64,000 bases of DNA from assembly GCF_900182905.1 (NCBI RefSeq), contig NZ_FXUF01000013.1:1-64000 (forward strand). Reading direction: 5' to 3'. This DNA comes from Anoxynatronum buryatiense (GTDB taxonomy: Bacteria; Bacillota; Clostridia; Peptostreptococcales; Tindalliaceae). The translations under genes and the position numbers were made by a program. This document shows positions 1 through 8,273 of this stretch, piece after piece (the stretch's first letter is position 1; the number at the start of each line of letters is the position of its first letter). A model generated the notes under the pieces. The model saw nothing but the letters and a program-made list of their open reading frames with translations. It ran no database searches and was not told where the DNA came from.

Positions 1-71
1 TCCCAGTAGGCTTCGTTCTCATAGGCGTAAGTGATGCCGGTTTGCTTATTGGTTTGATAAACGATGCTCAT
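1..71 (-). CDS. 5' end of a transposase gene (IS1634/IS4-like), cut by the window edge
   Basis: Only the first 23 codons are visible, running off the left edge. The protein begins MSIVYQTNKQTGITYAYEN, which resembles the start of IS1634/IS4-type DDE transposases of Firmicutes. A GGAGGG ribosome binding site lies about seven bases upstream of the ATG at 71. An in-frame ATG at 77 is too close to that site. Whether the gene is intact cannot be seen. Confidence 0.45.
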   Translation of the reverse strand, partial: MSIVYQTNKQTGITYAYENEAYW

Positions 72-81
72 ACCCATCCCT

Positions 82-111
82 CCTCGTTATATATTATAAT
101 ATATAACGAGG
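82..111. repeat. 30-bp perfect AT-rich palindrome
   Basis: The two 15-base halves, CCTCGTTATATATTA and its reverse complement, meet with no spacer. The palindrome starts 11 bases upstream of the transposase start codon, so it could be an operator, part of the element end, or a cruciform target. A partial echo (CGTTATATATC) lies near 172-182. Confidence 0.6.
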
Positions 112-189
112 ATCATGTCAATCAAAAAGTGCTTGATTTTGTTGAAATATCAATGTTTTTTATCGATTTCATCGTTATATATCTCGGGA

Positions 190-245
190 AGGCAGGATAG
201 AACCCTCCGTCTTTCTGTGATATCAGACCGCCGGAGGGGTTTATC
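190..245. other. Weak hairpin in a gene-poor stretch (112-871)
   Basis: AACCCTCCG and CGGAGGGGTT can pair with one bulge across a 22-base loop. The rest of the 760-base gap upstream of the glycosylase gene holds no convincing gene, only the two tandem-repeat tracts listed separately. Confidence 0.3.
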
Positions 246-504
246 TATACAGGCCCCCACACGGCAGAAAGTTCACCGATAAAAATATGAAAGGCATATT
301 CTCGTTCAGAACCTAACATTCTGATGAAATGCGCCATCGAAAACCCTCCATTTCATTGCATGGGTGTTTTTTCTTGCTGCTTGCATGAGTGTTTCTTCAA
401 CAACGTACCATATTCACCAAATCACTTCGTTGATTTTAAATGAATTTTATGTAAATTTCTGTTTACACCACCGGCTATCGGTGATTCTTCGGCGGGTTCA
501 CCGT

Positions 505-600
505 CCGTGTCTGATTCAATCTCAGACTCAATGTCAGATTCAATGTCAGACTCGCTTTCTGATTCACTTTCTGATTCAGCGTCGGTGTCCGTTTGAAAAT
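505..600. repeat. Degenerate tandem repeat of TCTGATTC/TCAGACTC units
   Basis: About ten imperfect 8-12 base units related to TCAGATTC follow each other. Read on the minus strand they encode a Glu-Ser/Asp-Ser-rich stretch like serine-aspartate repeats, but that reading frame runs antisense into the glycosylase gene and has no start context. I treat the tract as non-coding repeat DNA. Confidence 0.6.
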
Positions 601-710
601 CAAACTCAGAAAAATGAACTGAGCCGGAACAGGAAACAGTTGACAACCCGTGAATATCGGATGATGATAGACATACAGAGATAAACCGGGAACTAATAAG
701 AGAGAGACGG

Positions 711-767
711 TCCATGTGAGAAAAATCCATGGGAGAATGATCCATGTGAGAGAAAAATCCATGTGGG
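711..767. repeat. Four imperfect copies of a TCCATGTGAGAAAA unit
   Basis: Units with the core TCCATG occur at about 712, 728, 741 and 759, separated by purine-rich filler. The tract lies about 100 bases upstream of the glycosylase gene. No regulatory role is evident. Confidence 0.5.
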
Positions 768-871
768 GAGAACGCCAAAGTGAGGCGTGAGCAATATGGG
801 GGGAGAAGATCAATGATGCAGTTGCAAAACAGTCTGTTGAATGTACTTATTATCCGGGGATGTGACAACCT

Positions 872-1477
872 ATGAAACCGGTTTTTAGATATGGAGAGAA
901 AGAAGTGAACTACCTGAAAAGCAGAGACCGCAGGTTGGGCGACATGATTGACCGCATGGGTCCACTGGAAGTGGAGACAATGCCCGATGTGTTCACAGCG
1001 CTGGTGTTTAGCATTATCAACCAGCAGGTATCCAGTAAGGCGGCTGATACGGTGTGGGCCCGGCTGCTGGAAATCACCGGCACCATGACCCCTGAAACCA
1101 TTCTGGCCACAGACCCGGAAGTGCTTCAAAAATGCGGCACCACCCACAAGAAGATCAGCTATATTCGGGGCATCGCAGATGCGGTGGCGACGGGTCAGGT
1201 TGATTTCAGCCAACTACACTTTATGAGTGATCAGCAGGTGATTAAACAATTGTCCTCCCTTCATGGCATCGGGCCCTGGACGGCTGAAATGTTATTGCTC
1301 TTCTCTCTCCATCGTTATGATGTGATCAGCTATGATGACCTGGCGATCCGCCGGGCCATGATGAAGCTCTACGACCTGGACCAGTTATCAAAGGAACAGT
1401 TTCAGCGCTACCGAAAGAGATACTCACCCTATGGGTCAGTGGCGTCACTGTATCTCTGGGAACTGTCGGTGGAATAA
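872..1477 (+). CDS. DNA-3-methyladenine glycosylase II, HhH-GPD superfamily
   Basis: This 201-residue protein belongs to the HhH-GPD base-excision glycosylases (AlkA-like) that remove alkylated purines from DNA in the cytoplasm. The helix-hairpin-helix with LHGIGPWTAEM lies at residues 130-140. The catalytic aspartate is the second Asp of SYDDLAIRR (about residue 156), equivalent to AlkA Asp238. The QQVSSKAAD stretch at 51-59 is the usual DNA-contact region. There is no N-terminal TATA-binding-like AlkA domain and no iron-sulfur cysteine set, so this is the short bacterial type. The ATG at 872 has a weak ribosome binding site. A GTG at 905 with GGAGAG upstream is an alternative, but it would remove family-conserved N-terminal residues. 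The gene stands alone and converges on the MATE gene. Confidence 0.9.
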   Translation: MKPVFRYGEKEVNYLKSRDRRLGDMIDRMGPLEVETMPDVFTALVFSIINQQVSSKAADTVWARLLEITGTMTPETILATDPEVLQKCGTTHKKISYIRGIADAVATGQVDFSQLHFMSDQQVIKQLSSLHGIGPWTAEMLLLFSLHRYDVISYDDLAIRRAMMKLYDLDQLSKEQFQRYRKRYSPYGSVASLYLWELSVE

Positions 1478-1565
1478 AGCCGGTGCCGATGCCGATGGCC
1501 ATGAAGAAACGCCTCTCATGAAGAAGCGCCTGCCGTTTGGTAAAATACGCATATCCCAAATCACA

Positions 1566-1606
1566 AAAAGCCTGCATCAGCAATGATTCATCTGATGCAG
1601 GCTTTT
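1566..1606. terminator. Bidirectional intrinsic terminator between convergent genes
   Basis: A perfect 15-bp stem (AAAAGCCTGCATCAG at 1566-1580 with its complement at 1592-1606) closes an 11-base loop. It carries A and T tracts on both sides, so it serves both the glycosylase gene and the MATE gene. Confidence 0.9.
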
Positions 1607-1610
1607 CACT

Positions 1611-2945
1611 TTAAAAACGGCCGCCTTTTCTAAAAAACCTGAGATAATACCCTGCCATGAAAATAGCTGTCACCGCCCAGGTGATGGGGTATGTGATGGC
1701 AATTCCCTTCACACTGTCCACCCGCGACATGATAAGGTAAAGAAGTGCTATTCTTAAAATGCCTATGTTCGCCAGGGTGATGACCATGGGTGGCAGCGTC
1801 CTGCCTGCCCCTCTGATACTTCCACCTGTCACTTCCATTATCAGGTATATCCAATAAAAGGGGACCGTGATGCTGATAATGTTGATACCCAGATCTATCA
1901 CGCCAGCATCTCGATTGATCAGGCCAAAGGCCTGTCGCCCAAAAATCATCACCAGGGCACTTAAGAGGATGGTGACGATGCTCCCCATCACCAGGCAGAC
2001 CAGCGTACCTTGTCGAACCCTGTCAAATGCCCGGGCACCCATATTTTGACTTGTAAAGGTGGTGATTGCCTGTCCAAAGGCCATGATGGGCAGATACACA
2101 ATTAACTCCACTTTAAAATAAGCAGTAAAAGCGGCAAGGGCATCCACCCCCAGGCTGTTCACATGATACTGCACCACCACATTCGACAGCGTAATCAATA
2201 ATGCCTGTAACCCAATGGGGACGCCTATTCCCACGATTTTTCCAAAATGGCTGCTGTCAATTCCCAGTTGCCTCCAGGAGAACCGGTATGCTTCATCACA
2301 GTTTCCCAGATAGATCAGCACCAAGACAGCGGCGACTGTTTGAGAAAACAACGTGGCCCAGGCCACCCCTTCAACACCCTTTTTTAATACCAGCAGAAAA
2401 AAAGCATTCATGATCACATTGGTCAGCCCGCCCGCCAGCTGAATATACATGGTCATCTTGGCATTACCCATGGCTCTGATGATACTGGCCCCCATGTTGA
2501 AGGTGATCATCGAAACCGAGCTGATGAAATAGACCCTCATGTACGTAATGGCAATGATTCTGATTTCATGGGGTGTGTTGATCCATTCCACGAAGGATGG
2601 TGCAAAGATGTATCCGATGACCATAATCAAGCCGCCACAAAGGAAGCCAATCCCCATTCCGCTGTGAACGACTTTCTTCAGTTCCTTTTGGTCACCACCG
2701 CCAAAAGCCATGGATGTGACAACGCCTGATCCAATTGACAGGCCCGAAAAAAAGCCAACCAGACAGGTCACAAAAAGGGTGGAAGCGCCTACGGCTGCAG
2801 TGGCTTCTTTTCCCAGCACATTGCCCACAAAAATTAAATCAACGGTGTTATAGAGTTGTTGGATAAAGCTGGTTCCCAGTAAGGGTAACGCAAAGAAAAG
2901 AATTTTTTTCCATATAACGCCTTCTGTCATATCTCCGCTTTTCAT
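1611..2945 (-). CDS. MATE family multidrug/sodium efflux transporter
   Basis: This 444-residue protein has about twelve hydrophobic segments in two related halves, typical of MATE antiporters (NorM/DinF type). These export cationic compounds across the cell membrane using an ion gradient. The N-terminus (MTEGVIWKKILFFALPLLG, residues 6-24) carries the TxGxxWKxIxxFxxPxxxG pattern of clostridial MATE proteins. The first helix contains LLGTSFIQQLYNTVDLIFVG with the usual QxxYNxxDxxxVG motif. The ATG at 2945 is preceded by TTTGGAG. A promoter with an internal 12-bp palindrome lies about 110 bases upstream, suggesting repression by an unlinked regulator. The substrate cannot be told from sequence. 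Confidence 0.92.
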   Translation of the reverse strand: MKSGDMTEGVIWKKILFFALPLLGTSFIQQLYNTVDLIFVGNVLGKEATAAVGASTLFVTCLVGFFSGLSIGSGVVTSMAFGGGDQKELKKVVHSGMGIGFLCGGLIMVIGYIFAPSFVEWINTPHEIRIIAITYMRVYFISSVSMITFNMGASIIRAMGNAKMTMYIQLAGGLTNVIMNAFFLLVLKKGVEGVAWATLFSQTVAAVLVLIYLGNCDEAYRFSWRQLGIDSSHFGKIVGIGVPIGLQALLITLSNVVVQYHVNSLGVDALAAFTAYFKVELIVYLPIMAFGQAITTFTSQNMGARAFDRVRQGTLVCLVMGSIVTILLSALVMIFGRQAFGLINRDAGVIDLGINIISITVPFYWIYLIMEVTGGSIRGAGRTLPPMVITLANIGILRIALLYLIMSRVDSVKGIAITYPITWAVTAIFMAGYYLRFFRKGGRF

Positions 2946-3055
2946 TGATCAGTCTCCAAAAGATGTATTAGGTGCCCAGCACCCAAGAAAACACGCCATT
3001 TTCTCCCAACGGCTTGATGTGTTGATAATGATACTCAATCCATCCAACTCATTCT

Positions 3056-3084
3056 ATCCTATGTACGGCCGTACTTTCTGTCAA
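3056..3084 (-). promoter_or_regulatory. Sigma-A promoter of the MATE gene with palindromic operator
   Basis: On the minus strand a -35 TTGACA (3079-3084) and a -10 TAGGAT (3056-3061) are separated by 17 bases. The spacer contains the perfect palindrome GTACGGCCGTAC (3063-3074), a position typical of TetR- or MerR-type operators. The rest of the 386-base gap 2946-3331 holds only an extended -10-like TGCTATACT near 3226-3235, probably serving the ATP-grasp gene on the plus strand. Confidence 0.6.
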
Positions 3085-3331
3085 GTTCTTTCTGCTTTAA
3101 TCTGCGTTTTTGCTTAAAATACTCGATGATTGGCGTAGGTACCGCTTTTTCCCACTGCCACAGGAAAAGAAGGGCCGTTAACCCATCGGCATCGAAATGA
3201 AAACCCTTCTCATTAAGACACTTCTATGCTATACTGACCTTCATGGAGATTAATGAAAACAGTGCGCATTCATTTTGTTTTCATTCTTTGATGCTGCACG
3301 ATTTCATCCTACATCTTAAGGAGGTTCTCAC

Positions 3332-4228
3332 GTGAATCGAAAGCAATCCGTTGCCATTTTAGTCAGTGAAAAATATGCCTTAACCCCCCATGCCGATGAC
3401 CTGGCGCTTAAGGAACATCTTGAAAGTTTTGGTCTCCAGGCCACTTTGGTTCCCTGGGATGATGCTTCTGTCTCTTTTGATGCCTTTGATTTGGCCATTG
3501 TTCGATCCTGCTGGGACTACCAGCACCATGTCTCCGCGTTTTTGGATCGGATGCAACACATTGGGCAGCAATGTATCCTTGTGAACCCGACTGCCACCAT
3601 TGTTTGGAACAGCGATAAGCGCTATTTGCAGGAGATTGCCGCTCGGGGTATTCCCATCGTCCCCTGTCATTTTGTGGATTCTGCCGATGCCTTAACCCCA
3701 AACTGTTGGCCTTTTACCGCCGAAAAGCTGATTATCAAACCCACTGTCAGCGCCAGTGGTTATGACACCCACCTGGTGAACGCCCATGACTTCAGCGCCA
3801 TTCAGGAATGTGTGCGGTCATTTGGAGAACAAAAAACGGCCATCATCCAACCCTTTATCTCAAGTGTCAAGACTGCAGGGGAGCGATCAGCCGTCATCAT
3901 CGACGGTATGCCTATGTTTGTGATGAAAAAAACACCCGCTGATGAAGGTTTTTTAGTGCATGAACACTGGGGGGGCACTTACACCGAAACCACTCTCACT
4001 GAAAAAGACCAGCTGTTTTTATCCCGCCTGGTGGATGTGTTGAATCCCATGCCCCTTTATATGCGGGTTGATTTTCTATATGACCATCAGGGAGATCCAT
4101 TGTTACTGGAACTGGAACTGATTGAGCCGAATCTTTACTTGTCCCGCAATCCGGCGGGTTTGGAGCTTCTGGGGCAGGCCATTACTCGTATTCTCAGTGA
4201 GCCTTCCCACTTCAGCGAATGTTCATAA
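3332..4228 (+). CDS. ATP-grasp ligase, DcsG/RimK-like
   Basis: This 298-residue protein resembles the ATP-grasp family that includes D-cycloserine cyclo-ligase DcsG and glutathione-synthetase-like enzymes. These join a carboxylate to an amine or thiol through an acyl-phosphate. The diagnostic stretch is the N-terminal VRSCWDYQHH, followed by VNPTATIVWNSDKRYL (about residues 88-103). Next come KLIIKPTVSASGYDT (ATP-binding lysine region) and the metal-binding end MRVDFLYDHQG...LLLELELIEPNLY. The start is GTG, with AAGGAGGT nine bases upstream. The gene is monocistronic and ends at a strong terminator. The substrate is unknown; a peptide-like or amino-acid-derived product is a reasonable inference. 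Confidence 0.8.
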   Translation: MNRKQSVAILVSEKYALTPHADDLALKEHLESFGLQATLVPWDDASVSFDAFDLAIVRSCWDYQHHVSAFLDRMQHIGQQCILVNPTATIVWNSDKRYLQEIAARGIPIVPCHFVDSADALTPNCWPFTAEKLIIKPTVSASGYDTHLVNAHDFSAIQECVRSFGEQKTAIIQPFISSVKTAGERSAVIIDGMPMFVMKKTPADEGFLVHEHWGGTYTETTLTEKDQLFLSRLVDVLNPMPLYMRVDFLYDHQGDPLLLELELIEPNLYLSRNPAGLELLGQAITRILSEPSHFSECS

Positions 4229-4381
4229 ACCGATTCAAACCCTCGTTGCCATCACCACGGCTTCTCAGGCCGCTGCAATGCGCATCGCTTTGATCCTGTT
4301 CATCTTAGGCTGTGCCAAATATTCCGAAGACGGCAGCCTCTTTTTTTGCAAAGTGCATTGTTCAAAAGCCTGTCATCGCAC

Positions 4382-4422
4382 AAAAGCCTGTATCAGAATT
4401 TCCCTATCTGATACAGGCTTTT
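4382..4422. terminator. Bidirectional intrinsic terminator
   Basis: A 15-bp perfect stem (4382-4396 with 4408-4422) closes an 11-base loop and has A and T tracts on both flanks. It matches the terminator at 1566-1606 except for one compensated base pair and the loop. The ATP-grasp gene ends 153 bases upstream; no gene is seen in between. Confidence 0.88.
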
Positions 4423-4424
4423 GT

Positions 4425-4556
4425 CTTACACTTCTTACACTTCTTACACTTCTTACACTTCTTACACTTCTTACACTTCTTACACTTCTTACACTTCTTA
4501 CACTTCTTACACTTCTTACACTTCTTACACTTCTTACACTTCTTACACTTCTTACA
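4425..4556. repeat. 9-bp minisatellite (CTTACACTT), 14 perfect copies plus a partial
   Basis: Fourteen identical CTTACACTT units run from 4425 to 4550, then six bases of a fifteenth. The tract begins two bases after the terminator stem and lies between two convergent genes. All three plus-strand frames stay open through it (LTL, HFL and SYT periodic peptides), which is an artefact of the 9-base period. Perfect identity suggests recent expansion by slippage. Confidence 0.97.
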
Positions 4557-4617
4557 TGTATCTCTTTTTCTTCTTCTTTTTTTATTTCTATTTTTCGTTT
4601 AGAATCTTTTCAACCAT

Positions 4618-5520
4618 TCATTTCTCACTGCTTGTCCAATCCTGCTTTTGACAAAATTCTTTATAGAGATGAATATTGGGGTTATCATTGCCTTTCTGCC
4701 AGGCAAGCACAAAATCAAGGTACATCCGTTCACTGTCAATGTCCACATAGGCAACCGATTCATGCCCCTTTATTTTGAAGGATCTTGGAATGGGTGTGAC
4801 TCCCATGCCAGCCGATGCCATGGCAATCCCTGTCTCATATTTATCCACAAATTTTGCGTTTTCCATATCAAGGCCGGCTTCCGTAAGGCCTATGTTAATG
4901 GCCCTCAGTGTTTTTTCCGCATCCGAATTGTTGCTCATCACGATTTTCTGTCCGTTTAGAGATTCTGGTGCAACCATCTGATACTGATTGAGGGGATTGG
5001 TCTTCGAAACCGCCACTGCCGAGTAATCCCGAAATAAATACACGCTCTCAATTGTGGCTATTTCTTCAATTTCCCTTTTCTCAGAGAAAAAAACATCAAT
5101 TCTTCCACCAAGCAGCATCTGGGTTAATTGGCCCCAACCGCCGATATGAACATCCACTTCTATGTCCGGGTACTGCTGGTGAAATTCGCGAATACGCTGA
5201 TGAATATTGGCCCATTCCACAGGACCGTGGTATCCGATAGCCAGATGGTTTTTGCCTTCAGCGTGCAGCTTTTGCGCCTGGATCATCACATTCTCATAGT
5301 CTGCGACTATTTGGGTAAACTTTTCCTGGACAAGCTTTCCCGCTTCGGTCATTTCCACCTTGTGGCGGCTTCTTTTCAATAGTTTAACGCCCATTTCCTT
5401 TTCCATCATATTGATTTTCTGACTCATCGCCGGTTGAGAAATAAACACTTCTTTTGCTGCCATGGAAAGATTCTGATAACGGGCAACGCTTAAAAAGCAC
5501 TTCATGCTGAAGATATCCAT
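4618..5520 (-). CDS. LysR family transcriptional regulator
   Basis: This 300-residue protein has an N-terminal winged helix-turn-helix (residues 1-60; LSMAAKEVFISQPAMSQKINMMEKEMG is split as AAKEVFISQPAMSQKI) and a periplasmic-binding-protein-like effector domain (about 90-290). The start at 5520 is preferred because GAGGTGGGG lies just upstream; the frame extends 23 codons further without a ribosome binding site. It is transcribed divergently from the FMN/FAD lipoprotein gene with 206 bases between, the classic arrangement for a LysR protein controlling its neighbour. That target is inferred. Confidence 0.9.
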   Translation of the reverse strand: MDIFSMKCFLSVARYQNLSMAAKEVFISQPAMSQKINMMEKEMGVKLLKRSRHKVEMTEAGKLVQEKFTQIVADYENVMIQAQKLHAEGKNHLAIGYHGPVEWANIHQRIREFHQQYPDIEVDVHIGGWGQLTQMLLGGRIDVFFSEKREIEEIATIESVYLFRDYSAVAVSKTNPLNQYQMVAPESLNGQKIVMSNNSDAEKTLRAINIGLTEAGLDMENAKFVDKYETGIAMASAGMGVTPIPRSFKIKGHESVAYVDIDSERMYLDFVLAWQKGNDNPNIHLYKEFCQKQDWTSSEK

Positions 5521-5726
5521 TTGATTCCCCACCTCGCTAAGAAAACCTTTTCCCTGCACATCAAACTTCCGGTAGCTGTAGCGTACCATTGAAACGTTGT
5601 ACCGTCAATGGTTTCCCTGCTTTTGTCATTGCTTGAATAGGAAACTGTTATATGCTTATAAGTAGGTGTACGCTCCTTCAGCGACGTATTTATGTTATTT
5701 TTATATCAAGACAGGAGATGATATGA
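5521..5726. promoter_or_regulatory. Divergent regulatory region between the LysR gene and the flavoprotein gene
   Basis: The gap contains dyad CTTATAAG (within ATATGCTTATAAGTAGG near 5651-5666) and a looser inverted pair around 5586-5612 (ACCATTGAAAC and GTCAATGGT). LysR proteins bind such dyads with a T-N11-A core. No experimental support is visible. Confidence 0.35.
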
Positions 5727-7445
5727 ATGAAAAGAAATCAATTGAAAATCTATTCTTTGCTTCTCTGCTTTGCACTGCTTTTCACAGTAGGCTGCAGCCA
5801 GCCCGCATCACAGGAACCCTCGGCACCGGCTGAAGACCCGGCGGCTGAAGTGCCGGAATCCGGCATGACTGCCGGCACTTACGAAACCGTCTGCCGCGGA
5901 TTTTATGGTGATTTTGATATCGCTGTCACCGTGAGTGATTCTGAGATTTTGGATATTGAACTGGGTGAATACCAGGAAACAGAAGCTGTTGGCGGTGTCG
6001 CCCTGCGACTGATGAAGGATAACATACTGGCCGCCAATACAGCCGGTGTTGACCTGATCTCCGGTGCAACGGTAACTACTGCCGCCTTTCGTGCAGCCGT
6101 CATTGACTCCCTGAGACAGGCCAATGCTCCGGAAGCTCTCACTGCTGCACCGGAACAGCCGGCAATGCAAGAGCTGGCTGTTGAAACCGATGTGCTGGTC
6201 ATTGGCGCCGGTGCCGCCGGATTTGCCGCTGCCATCTCAGCTGCTGAAAACGGCGCTGATGTCACGCTCATCGAGAAGCAGGACATCGTGGGTGGTTCCA
6301 CCATTATTTCAGCCGGTATTGTGTATGCTGCCCTGGACGAAAGCGATGTGGCTCCCATGGTGGACTACTACATGGAGCGGGCTGAGCAGCATGCCGACCG
6401 GGAACTGCTGACATTTTATGCAGAAAACTCCATTGATACCATTGCTTTTCTGGACAGCATCGGTGTTCACTGGATGATGAATGTGCCTGCCGGTACTGCT
6501 CCCCAGCCCCGTGCCCATTTCTCCATGTACGAAGACGGCACCTTCATGATTGGTTCAGCTTTGATCGAACCCCTGGAAGAGGAGGCCCGTAGACTGGGTG
6601 TCACCATCCTCACAGGCATCAAGGCCACTGAGTTGTTGATGGAAGAAGGCGTTGTGAAGGGTGCCAGGGCAGTTTCCAAAGATACCAACTATACCTTCTC
6701 TTCAGAAGCTGTTGTGATGGCCACCGGCGGTTTTGATGCCAGTGAAACATTGAAAGAGCAGTATATGCCCGTTGCAGCCGGCGACTTCCCCTTATCCAAC
6801 AAAGGCAATGTGGGTGAAGGCCTCCTCATGGGAATGGATGTGGGCGCTGCCACAGATTTCAAGAATGGTGCCATCGGCTTCCAGATTGTTCATGGCAGTC
6901 TGCCAAATTCTGGATACAATGCTTCGGCCATGTTTGCCCCCTTATACGTTCAAACTGACGGCACCTTCGTTGCCCCGGGCAAAGATTACCCCATTAACTA
7001 CACGAACATGAAAAAAGTGGGAGATGATCTTTTCTACGGCCTTTACGATGCCACTGGGGCAGACAGTGCTCAACCTGCCATTGACCGGGGCTATGGGTAT
7101 CAGGCAGACACCGTGGAAGCCCTGGCGGAAGCTGCGGGGATGGATGCTGCCAAGCTGCAGGCAGCCTTTAATCAGGGAGACGACCTTGTCAACGCCCCCT
7201 TCTATGCCGTCGAAGCCCGGCCCAGCACCATTGGTTCCATGGGTGGCCTGTTAATCAATACCCGGGCAGAAGTGCTTGCTGAAGCCGATAATCAGCCTAT
7301 CCCGGGCCTTTATGCCGCCGGTGAAGTTGCCAACAGCGCTTTCTACTATCAGGAGTATCCTTCCTCCGGTTCATCCATCTCCATCGGGTTAACTTATGGT
7401 CGTGAAGCCGGCAAAAATGCGGCTGCCTGGGCCTTGGGCGAGTAA
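5727..7445 (+). CDS. Surface flavoprotein reductase: lipoprotein with FMN-binding and FAD_binding_2 domains
   Basis: This 572-residue lipoprotein (lipobox LLFTVGCS, Cys23) is exported and anchored to the outer face of the membrane. An FMN-binding domain spans about residues 45-125, with the covalent flavinylation motif DLISGATV; Thr115 is the expected FMN attachment site, made by an ApbE-type flavin transferase. A fumarate reductase/urocanate reductase-type FAD domain starts at residue 153 with VLVIGAGAAGFAAA and ends with GLYAAGEVANSAFY. No heme motif (CxxCH) is present. Such proteins reduce small enoate-like acceptors outside the cell, probably as respiratory electron sinks. The ATG at 5727 has AGGAG nine bases upstream. 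Control by the divergent LysR gene is likely. The acceptor cannot be read from sequence. Confidence 0.88.
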   Translation: MKRNQLKIYSLLLCFALLFTVGCSQPASQEPSAPAEDPAAEVPESGMTAGTYETVCRGFYGDFDIAVTVSDSEILDIELGEYQETEAVGGVALRLMKDNILAANTAGVDLISGATVTTAAFRAAVIDSLRQANAPEALTAAPEQPAMQELAVETDVLVIGAGAAGFAAAISAAENGADVTLIEKQDIVGGSTIISAGIVYAALDESDVAPMVDYYMERAEQHADRELLTFYAENSIDTIAFLDSIGVHWMMNVPAGTAPQPRAHFSMYEDGTFMIGSALIEPLEEEARRLGVTILTGIKATELLMEEGVVKGARAVSKDTNYTFSSEAVVMATGGFDASETLKEQYMPVAAGDFPLSNKGNVGEGLLMGMDVGAATDFKNGAIGFQIVHGSLPNSGYNASAMFAPLYVQTDGTFVAPGKDYPINYTNMKKVGDDLFYGLYDATGADSAQPAIDRGYGYQADTVEALAEAAGMDAAKLQAAFNQGDDLVNAPFYAVEARPSTIGSMGGLLINTRAEVLAEADNQPIPGLYAAGEVANSAFYYQEYPSSGSSISIGLTYGREAGKNAAAWALGE

Positions 7446-7510
7446 GTCAAGAATCCATCGGATTTTCATTTTTCAGATAAACGTTTGATTAACTTTGATG
7501 CACTTTTGGT

Positions 7511-7557
7511 AATCGGGTAGATGGCTGACCCACTAAGGGTCAGCCATCTACCCGATT
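7511..7557. terminator. 47-base perfect hairpin; contains the 3' tail of the group II intron
   Basis: A 21-bp perfect stem (7511-7531 with 7537-7557) closes the five-base loop ACTAA between two convergent genes, so it probably terminates both. Bases 7523-7557 are identical (35/35) to the last 35 bases of the group II intron at 19577-19611 (domain VI hairpin plus 3' tail), in sense orientation. The left arm adds an inverted copy of the tail. Confidence 0.85.
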
Positions 7558-7610
7558 TATGACATTTGACTATAGTACTTTGAACCTCCGATTTCTATGA
7601 TCTTCCCGGT

Positions 7611-8273
7611 TTAGGGTCGAACAACAGTGAACACAGCCCAATTTTCTGTTCCGGGGTCCGTTAGATATATGTCTATTCCTGTAAACTTGAGAGTGAGAGA
7701 ATCTTGATTCACCCCTTCACTCAGATTAACCACTATATTGTTGAAGGTAACCTGTCCGTCAGCATCTGCCGATGCACTCAAGGTGCCAGACAAGTTGGAT
7801 CCACCTCCGTAACCTTGGGGTATTTCTGCTGTTAAGCTTATACCGGCATCAGGCCCATCTATCAATGCATTGCCGAATCTGTCTTTCAGCTGAAGCTTGA
7901 TTTCCGGCAAAGTCTGGCCGTTGTTGTAGGTTCCCCCCTGTACGGGTCCACTTATGGTTGTCGCTGAAAATAGTCTGTCTGCAGTAATAACCTGTGTAGT
8001 AGTGGCATCCAAGTAACCTGTGGCTTTGATTCTGATTGTATGGGCACCTCTTACCTGCAATGGAGGAATTTGGTTTGGGTTCAATCGAATGCCCCCACCA
8101 TCGCTCTCAAATACAATCTCTAAGCCCTCCATTTTCCCATACTCTATTCCATCCACCTCTACCACAGTGATGGCATTTGCATAGGACTCATCATAGGGGC
8201 TACAGTCAATGCTTATCCAATAATTAGGTGTATTGTCCGTGGTGTCTGGTATCAGCGTCGGTGGTGCCGTCAA
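7611..8273 (-). pseudogene. Detached C-terminal module of the giant surface protein (frameshifted)
   Basis: This 220-residue frame begins at a TTG codon four bases inside the end of the giant gene and has no ribosome binding site or signal peptide. It encodes a Shr-like hemoglobin-interacting (formerly DUF1533) domain (APPTLIPDTTDN...IRIKATGYLDATT) followed by a beta-sandwich module (GPVQGGTYNNGQTLPEIKLQL...). The same two-domain unit recurs upstream in the giant protein. Inserting one base near the giant gene's stop (around 8272-8276) would join the frames. It is best read as the original C-terminus cut off by a frameshift; translational coupling at the overlap is a less likely alternative. 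Confidence 0.75.

Noticed and set aside
422-1213. Minus-strand frame with a Ser-Glu/Ser-Asp repeat like a surface protein
   Set aside because: It lies antisense to the glycosylase gene for half its length, lacks a ribosome binding site, and its repeat is explained by the tandem DNA repeat at 505-600.
4122-4778. Three overlapping plus-strand frames with LTL, HFL and SYT repeats
   Set aside because: All three frames are open only because the 9-bp array contains no stop; the flanking residues match nothing and no start site is convincing.
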